Shown piece by piece: positions 30,346 to 35,639 of a stretch of 35,639 bases of DNA. Every line of letters starts with the position of its first letter. Within the stretch, counting starts at the first letter, position 1. Both the position numbers and the translations under genes were made by a program. This DNA is from Bacteroidia bacterium (GTDB lineage: Bacteria > Bacteroidota > Bacteroidia > Bacteroidales > Azobacteroidaceae), in assembly GCA_025999935.1 (NCBI GenBank), contig BNXY01000027.1, positions 1 to 35,639 of the forward strand, given 5' to 3'. Under the pieces are notes generated by a model, which was given only the letters and a program-made list of their open reading frames with translations, was not told where the DNA came from and did not search any database.

Positions 30346-32676
30346 ATGATAAAGCATTATATAACCGTAGCGTTCCGCAACCTGCGGAAATACAAAGTTC
30401 AGAATCTAATTGGGATTCTGGGATTATCAACCGGTTTCGTGGTTTTTGCCATCTGTTGCTATTTAGTTCAATACCGTTTGACAAGAGACAGTAGTTATCC
30501 CGACCATCAACGCATGTATCGGATTGAAACACGCAGAATTACGAGCATTAATGGAAATATGAAGAATACGCTCGGCGAATTTACAGACATCGAGAAAGTT
30601 ACATCCAAAAACTGGCCTATCTCCTATTACGGGAATATGACGATTGATGGCAAAGAAACCATGGTTAATCTTAGGTTACAGGAAGTTGACACTATTTTTT
30701 TGGATTTTTTCTCTTTGCAAATCCTTTCGGGAAGTAAACAAAATATTCTTCAAACGCCGAACAGCATTGCTCTGTACGAATCAAGCGCCAAAAAATACGG
30801 CGACCCGGCAACGCTTCCGGGTACAACCATTACCTTTGACGCTGTTTCCTATACCATTACAGGGATTCTGAAAAACCTGCCCAGCAACAATAATATCTCT
30901 CATGGCAATGGACTCATTTTCAATAAATCGGACGGATATTACGGTAAGGAACATGATTTATGGAACCCGATGAGAGAAGTAAGAGTTTACGTTCTTTTAA
31001 AGAAAGGAATATCTCAAGCCGAATTTCAACAGAAATTGGATGCGTATCCTTTTGCTTTTGAGCAGCCCAATCCGGATTACAAAGAATATCTCTTTATTTC
31101 GTCCATTAATAAAATAGATGAAAGTGAGTTTGTTGTCTTGGCCGGTATATTTATTGTCGGATTATTGGTATTATTCATCGCCCTGTTCAACTACATATCT
31201 TTCCAGACGGCGCAATTTTACAACCGGCTGAAAGAATGCGCCATCCGGACAGTAAACGGTTCCGGCAACCGGCAACAACTGTTTTTGTTTTATTCGGAAA
31301 TTGTCATCGTTTTTATACTTTCTTATTTTGGGGGATTGCTGTTATTGGAAATTGTTATCCCGATTTTAGAAAATTCTCAATTTTCAAGGATGATTAACCC
31401 ATATGTAATAACCGGATTTCGGATTCAGCTGTTGCAATCCGTAATTACAGGATTGGTCATCGCATTTTTGCTTTGTATCGCACCGGTCACCATAATCGGT
31501 CGTTCCAGCGTTAGCGTGGTATTGCTGGGTATTTCGGAGCGCGGAAGCAAAGAACGGGGACGTAAAATATTGCTTTTCATTCAAATGATTATTTTACTTT
31601 TCTTTATGTCGGCGACCTTGATTATCAAATTTCAGACAAACAAAGTAAAAGAAAATGTTTTCCATACACTTTTACCCCAAGAGCAGAAAAATATCCTCAC
31701 TTTTGCATACAATGAAATGAAATTACCGGATAACTTACCCATTATTATGCAAAAGTTGAAAACATCGAACGCCATTGAAGACATTTCCTTTGCCAATTTT
31801 CCGATTTATAGTTACGGTTCTTTATTTCAAGCAAATACAGGAATTGAAGGCCACGAAAAAGAGGATGTCCGGAACTATATGGTGGATGATAATTTTCTTG
31901 ATTTCTTCAAACTGAAACTATTGAGCGGTAGCTTTTTAGACGAAAACAGCTCACCGGGAGCCGTTGTCGTGGATGAAACTTTTGCCGCTTTATTCCCCGA
32001 CCATAATCCGGTAGGAATGAGTTTTGAAAATAATACCATCATCGGCGTAGTCGAAAATATTCAGGTGGTAAAAGAAAACAAAGAGTTTACCCACGTGAAA
32101 AGGCCGGTTTACTACAGTCGCGCCGATAAGCACAAGGGAGAAATATACATTAAAGCCTTTCCCGGAAAAGCGGAAGAAGCACGGCAAGACTTGATTCAAA
32201 CCGTTCGTGAATTTCTGCCGGAACCTATCGACTTGCGCATCTCCGACTTGCACGAAAATCTCAATGAAGACCTTTTTGATATAGAAAATGTCCTCTCTCT
32301 GTTTTCAACGCTGTTTTTCATCATTAGCCTGATTCTTTCGCTGCTCAGTATTTATTCCGCTATCGCCATGAATACCGAGAAGCGCCGGAAAGAAGTGGCT
32401 ATCCGTAAAATCAACGGCGCGGAAATCAAAGACATTATTTTGCTTTTCAGCAAAACGTATCTTTGGTTGTGGAGTGCGGCGTGCATCGTGCTGTTTCCGG
32501 TTGTTTATTATTTCGGGAAGCAATGGATTAGCTCTTTCAATCAGCAAATATCGTTGAACGTTTTTTTCTTTCTCGGCATTTATTTGAGTGTGTTGGTATT
32601 GATTTTTCTCACGTTGATATTTCACATTATGCGCGTGGCGCGGTGTAATCCGGCGGAAGTGGTAAAAATGTCTTGA
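30346..32676 (+). CDS. MacB/FtsX-type ABC transporter permease (1 of 3)
   Basis: This 776-residue inner-membrane protein has a first helix near residues 21-43 (GILGLSTGFVVFAICCYLV) and a large periplasmic MacB-like domain (about 45-265). Three helices of an FtsX domain follow (VLAGIFIVGLLVLFIALFNYISF onward), then a second periplasmic domain (about 440-640) and a last three-helix FtsX block ending MRVARCNPAEVVKMS. No Walker motifs are present, so the ATPase must come from another gene. The C-terminal RRKEVAIRKINGAEIKDIILLFSKTY is the coupling-helix signature. Such double-FtsX proteins are common in Bacteroidota. The exported substrate is unknown; small antimicrobial molecules or lipoproteins are both possible. 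Confidence 0.92.
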   Translation: MIKHYITVAFRNLRKYKVQNLIGILGLSTGFVVFAICCYLVQYRLTRDSSYPDHQRMYRIETRRITSINGNMKNTLGEFTDIEKVTSKNWPISYYGNMTIDGKETMVNLRLQEVDTIFLDFFSLQILSGSKQNILQTPNSIALYESSAKKYGDPATLPGTTITFDAVSYTITGILKNLPSNNNISHGNGLIFNKSDGYYGKEHDLWNPMREVRVYVLLKKGISQAEFQQKLDAYPFAFEQPNPDYKEYLFISSINKIDESEFVVLAGIFIVGLLVLFIALFNYISFQTAQFYNRLKECAIRTVNGSGNRQQLFLFYSEIVIVFILSYFGGLLLLEIVIPILENSQFSRMINPYVITGFRIQLLQSVITGLVIAFLLCIAPVTIIGRSSVSVVLLGISERGSKERGRKILLFIQMIILLFFMSATLIIKFQTNKVKENVFHTLLPQEQKNILTFAYNEMKLPDNLPIIMQKLKTSNAIEDISFANFPIYSYGSLFQANTGIEGHEKEDVRNYMVDDNFLDFFKLKLLSGSFLDENSSPGAVVVDETFAALFPDHNPVGMSFENNTIIGVVENIQVVKENKEFTHVKRPVYYSRADKHKGEIYIKAFPGKAEEARQDLIQTVREFLPEPIDLRISDLHENLNEDLFDIENVLSLFSTLFFIISLILSLLSIYSAIAMNTEKRRKEVAIRKINGAEIKDIILLFSKTYLWLWSAACIVLFPVVYYFGKQWISSFNQQISLNVFFFLGIYLSVLVLIFLTLIFHIMRVARCNPAEVVKMS

Positions 32677-32724
32677 AAATCTTAATAAAATCAAGGTTCG
32701 GACAGAATAAAACAATATAATTAT

Positions 32725-35091
32725 ATGTTAAAACATTATCTAACATTGGTCTTTCGGGGCTTAAAAAAATACAAGTTACTGAACATTATCTGCATATTGG
32801 GACTGACAATCGGCTTTTCGGCATTTGTCTTCGGAACGTATTGGTGGTATTGGGAAAACCATTACGACAATTTTCATCCGGATGCCGACCGGACGTATGC
32901 CGTTACTTTGCGTGGGTTATCCAAAGCATCCGATGGCTCTGATTTAGAACTGAATCAGGTGCATAAGGATGATATAGCTGCGTTTCTGCAAGACCTGCCT
33001 GAAATAGAAACGTATAGTCTTGTGAATAATTGGGAACGGATAGAATACAAAGATGCGGATTTGCCGCAAAAAATCATGGGAATAGATGTTGATTCCGCTT
33101 TTTTCAATATGTTCTATGCCGAATTTATCGACGGCAGTTTCAAAAACCGGCCTTTTGACGGAACATGTATTGTGTTGACGGAAAAGACCGCCCTGGAGAT
33201 TTTCGGTAAAACGAATTGCGCCGGAGAATTGTTTACCACAACAAGCGGTTCGCTGACAATCGCCGGCGTAATCAGGGACTATCCTTCCAACACCAATTTC
33301 CGCGTCGAATTTTTGAAACTGACCCACTTTCCCCTTAACAGTGGCGGACGCATTTCTTTTTATGTGAAATTGCACCATCAAGCCGATGTAAATGCCGTCC
33401 GGAAAAAGATTGAAGAACACCGGAGCGTAGCGCAGATTCCGGATTGGCAGGGCGATACAAGCGGCTGGTCGTTTCGCTTGCGCAGTCTCCCGGAAGTACA
33501 TCTTACTTGCAGTCCGGAACTCAAAGGACGGTTTCTCAATATCCGCTTGCTGGGTTTTGCCGGTCTATTGGCTTTGCTTTGCGCATTGATGAATGCCCTG
33601 GTGCTGTTTATCGGACAACAGCAACGGAAACAGTCCAAAAACAAAACTTTCAGAAGCATGGGCGCTTCCAATCATTATTTGTTCCGGAAAAGTTTTATCG
33701 ACTTGTCTGTGCCGATTCTCATTGCGTTGGCTTTGACCGCCTTTGTCATATCCCTGTTATTCCCCTATTACCAATCTTATACGCAATGGCAGGGATACGG
33801 AATCTATGAAAACTATTTTAACCGGATTGATATGAATGCTTTATCTACCTATTCGTTCAAGTGGACAGGTGGCATATTGGCTGTTTTTCTGCTGTTGAGT
33901 TCCCCGCTGATTATCAGGATGCTCAGGAAAACCGGAGTTCGTTCATTCGCCTTGCTGCGGAATATGCTTATCGTATCGCAAATCTTTATCGGCTGTTTCT
34001 TCTTTTTCATTTCCCTTTCACTGTACAAACAGGTGGCTTTTACGCAAAACAAGGATAAAGGAATTGTGGTAAATAACATTACCCAAATTGACGTGGGCTA
34101 TTATACGAAGATAGATTTCAAATCAATGGGCGAAGAACTGCTTCGCAGTCCGTATATCGACGATGTCACTTTTACAACCCAACCGGTTTTAACCGGCGAT
34201 GGGAATATATATGAAACATACATCGGAAAGTTCTGTTTTCAGGATAATCCCGATGAAGTTATAGATGAGATACATGTGCATCTTGTCGAACCCAACTTCT
34301 TCGATTTTTTCGGAATCCGATTCAAGGAAGGCGCCACGATGACGGAAGAGAACGACATAGTCATTAATGCCACGCAACAACAAGCTTTGCCGGATAAGCA
34401 TCCGGTCGGGAAAACGGTAAAAGCAGGCGTGCTTGCGGATGCAAAAATATGCGGCGTGATTCAGGATTATTATTATTCGACCATGCAGTATCCAATTCGG
34501 GGATTATTTTTCCATCAACCGAAAGCCGGCATGGTAATAACACCCTATCAATATGCGTACATCAAAACGAAGCCGGAAAATCACGCGAAAGCCATCGAAT
34601 ATGTCAAAACCCTTCCGGAAACATTAGAAACCGGCGATGTAGCGCCCGGCAAACAGATTCTTGAATTGCAGGATATTCAAACCCAATTCAACCGTCCGGA
34701 AACGATACTGTTCCGTATTTTCGGATTCCTTTCGCTTATCTGTGTGTTAGTGGCGTCGTTCGGGATTTATTCCTTAGTAATGCTAACTATCGAACAACGG
34801 AAAAAAGAGATAGCAATTCGCAAAATCAACGGGGCGGAAGTCCGCGACATCTTGGTTTTGTTTCTTCGGAACTACTTGCTGTTAGTGATTGCCGGAAATG
34901 CGCTTTCGCTTCCGGTCGCCTATTTCTTTATTAACAGTTGGTTGGAAAATTATATTTACCGGACGCCTCTGAGTTGGTGGCTGTTTGTCGTGGTATTTAT
35001 CGTTACCGGCCTGATAGTGCTGCTGTCTGTCGTTGAAAAAGTGCGGATGGCGGCAAAGGAAAATCCGGCGGAAGTAATAAAAACAGAATAA
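32725..35091 (+). CDS. MacB/FtsX-type ABC transporter permease (2 of 3)
   Basis: This 788-residue paralogue of the preceding protein has the same plan: first helix near 21-43 (CILGLTIGFSAFVFGTYWWY), MacB-like periplasmic domain, FtsX helices from about 270, second periplasmic domain, and a final FtsX block with EQRKKEIAIRKINGAEVRDILVLFLRNYLLL. It is 48 bp after permease 1 and 2 bp before permease 3, so all three belong to one operon with TolC and the fusion protein. Multiple unequal permease copies suggest hetero-dimers or different substrates sharing one channel. Confidence 0.92.
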   Translation: MLKHYLTLVFRGLKKYKLLNIICILGLTIGFSAFVFGTYWWYWENHYDNFHPDADRTYAVTLRGLSKASDGSDLELNQVHKDDIAAFLQDLPEIETYSLVNNWERIEYKDADLPQKIMGIDVDSAFFNMFYAEFIDGSFKNRPFDGTCIVLTEKTALEIFGKTNCAGELFTTTSGSLTIAGVIRDYPSNTNFRVEFLKLTHFPLNSGGRISFYVKLHHQADVNAVRKKIEEHRSVAQIPDWQGDTSGWSFRLRSLPEVHLTCSPELKGRFLNIRLLGFAGLLALLCALMNALVLFIGQQQRKQSKNKTFRSMGASNHYLFRKSFIDLSVPILIALALTAFVISLLFPYYQSYTQWQGYGIYENYFNRIDMNALSTYSFKWTGGILAVFLLLSSPLIIRMLRKTGVRSFALLRNMLIVSQIFIGCFFFFISLSLYKQVAFTQNKDKGIVVNNITQIDVGYYTKIDFKSMGEELLRSPYIDDVTFTTQPVLTGDGNIYETYIGKFCFQDNPDEVIDEIHVHLVEPNFFDFFGIRFKEGATMTEENDIVINATQQQALPDKHPVGKTVKAGVLADAKICGVIQDYYYSTMQYPIRGLFFHQPKAGMVITPYQYAYIKTKPENHAKAIEYVKTLPETLETGDVAPGKQILELQDIQTQFNRPETILFRIFGFLSLICVLVASFGIYSLVMLTIEQRKKEIAIRKINGAEVRDILVLFLRNYLLLVIAGNALSLPVAYFFINSWLENYIYRTPLSWWLFVVVFIVTGLIVLLSVVEKVRMAAKENPAEVIKTE

Positions 35092-35093
35092 TT

Positions 35094-35639
35094 ATGATTA
35101 AGCATTATTTAAAAGTTGCCTTTCGCAACCTGCGGAAGTACAAAAGCCAGACGCTGATTAGCGTCGTGGGCTTGGCAGTAGGTTTTACCTGCTTCGCCTT
35201 GGCGAGTTTATGGATACGCTATGAAATGACGTTCGATGATTTTCACCGCGATGCCGGACGAATGTATTGCGTAAATATCCCGGATGTATTTTCTTCTACC
35301 GGCATGTCCCGGCAGACACCTTATCCTTTGGCCGGCTTTTTACAAGCCACCTTCCCGGAAATAACGGAAGCGATTGCAATTGTTCCAAGTTGGCCCGGCG
35401 GCAAAATCGAAATCGAAGGTGTGGAATATCCGGCGGATTTCGTTACTGTCGATTCCGCCTTTCTCCATTTCTTCGACGTTCGGATTATAGAAGGTAACCG
35501 AGATTTTCTGATTCCCGACAGTAAGAAAACAGGCATTACGCAGGAAAAAGCGCATCAACTGTTCGGCAAGGAAGATCCGATTGGGAAAGTGATAAAAAGA
35601 GAGGGACAGGAATATACAATTTGCGCGGTAGTGACCGGT
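35094..35639 (+). CDS. MacB/FtsX-type ABC transporter permease (3 of 3), truncated by window end
   Basis: The frame opens with ATG at 35094, two bases after the stop of permease 2, and stays open to the last base (182 codons). The start MIKHYLKVAFRNLRKYKSQT repeats the opening of permease 1 (MIKHYITVAFRNLRKYKVQ), followed by the first helix (VVGLAVGFTCFALASLWI) and part of a periplasmic MacB-like domain with ITQEKAHQLFGKEDPIGKVI. The rest lies outside the window. Confidence 0.9.
   Translation, partial: MIKHYLKVAFRNLRKYKSQTLISVVGLAVGFTCFALASLWIRYEMTFDDFHRDAGRMYCVNIPDVFSSTGMSRQTPYPLAGFLQATFPEITEAIAIVPSWPGGKIEIEGVEYPADFVTVDSAFLHFFDVRIIEGNRDFLIPDSKKTGITQEKAHQLFGKEDPIGKVIKREGQEYTICAVVTG

Overview
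The window looks like a chromosomal segment of a Bacteroidales-type Bacteroidota. The evidence is moderately low GC, promoters of the Bacteroidota form (TTG, 19-20 nt, TAnnTTTG), no obvious Shine-Dalgarno sequences, AraB/GH51/GH127 arabinose genes, MacB-like permeases in tandem, and many small interspersed repeats. No genus can be named from this alone. I see no rRNA, tRNA, CRISPR array or transposase.

Layout. (1) 1-13449, plus strand: an arabinose and plant cell-wall sugar cluster with the 3' end of ribulokinase (araB), a sodium/solute symporter, a GH51 arabinofuranosidase, a GH105-DUF2264 fusion, a 1501-residue BNR-GH127-GH27 fusion and a second, multidomain GH51. Four of the five exported proteins are glycosidases that would release L-arabinose or trim pectin-like glycans; the symporter and AraB would take up and phosphorylate the sugar. 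No SusC/SusD pair is present. (2) 13675-15465, plus: a pyruvate/oxaloacetate carboxyltransferase whose biotinyl-like tail lacks the biotin lysine. (3) 15567-20358: a lipoprotein with an HExxH zincin motif, followed by an A-B-B-A set of duplicated small secreted proteins, most with their own promoter and hairpin terminator, and a divergent XRE regulator. This is the most novel-looking locus. (4) 20366-24342, minus: an orphan histidine kinase, exonuclease III and arginine decarboxylase. (5) 24410-27051, minus: an NtrY-like kinase and NtrC-like sigma-54 activator, divergent from (6) 27441 to the window end, plus: a TolC-like protein, a membrane fusion protein and three MacB/FtsX-type permeases (the last cut by the window). 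A textbook sigma-54 promoter with two dyad sites 21 bp apart lies between (5) and (6), so the two-component pair probably controls the export operon.

A second theme is repeats. At least four families of short palindromic or inverted repeats occur between genes. In the glycosidase genes, repeat-like sequence lies in frame inside coding sequence, once exactly at a domain-fusion junction. All functions are inferred from sequence motifs and remembered family features; no database search was run.
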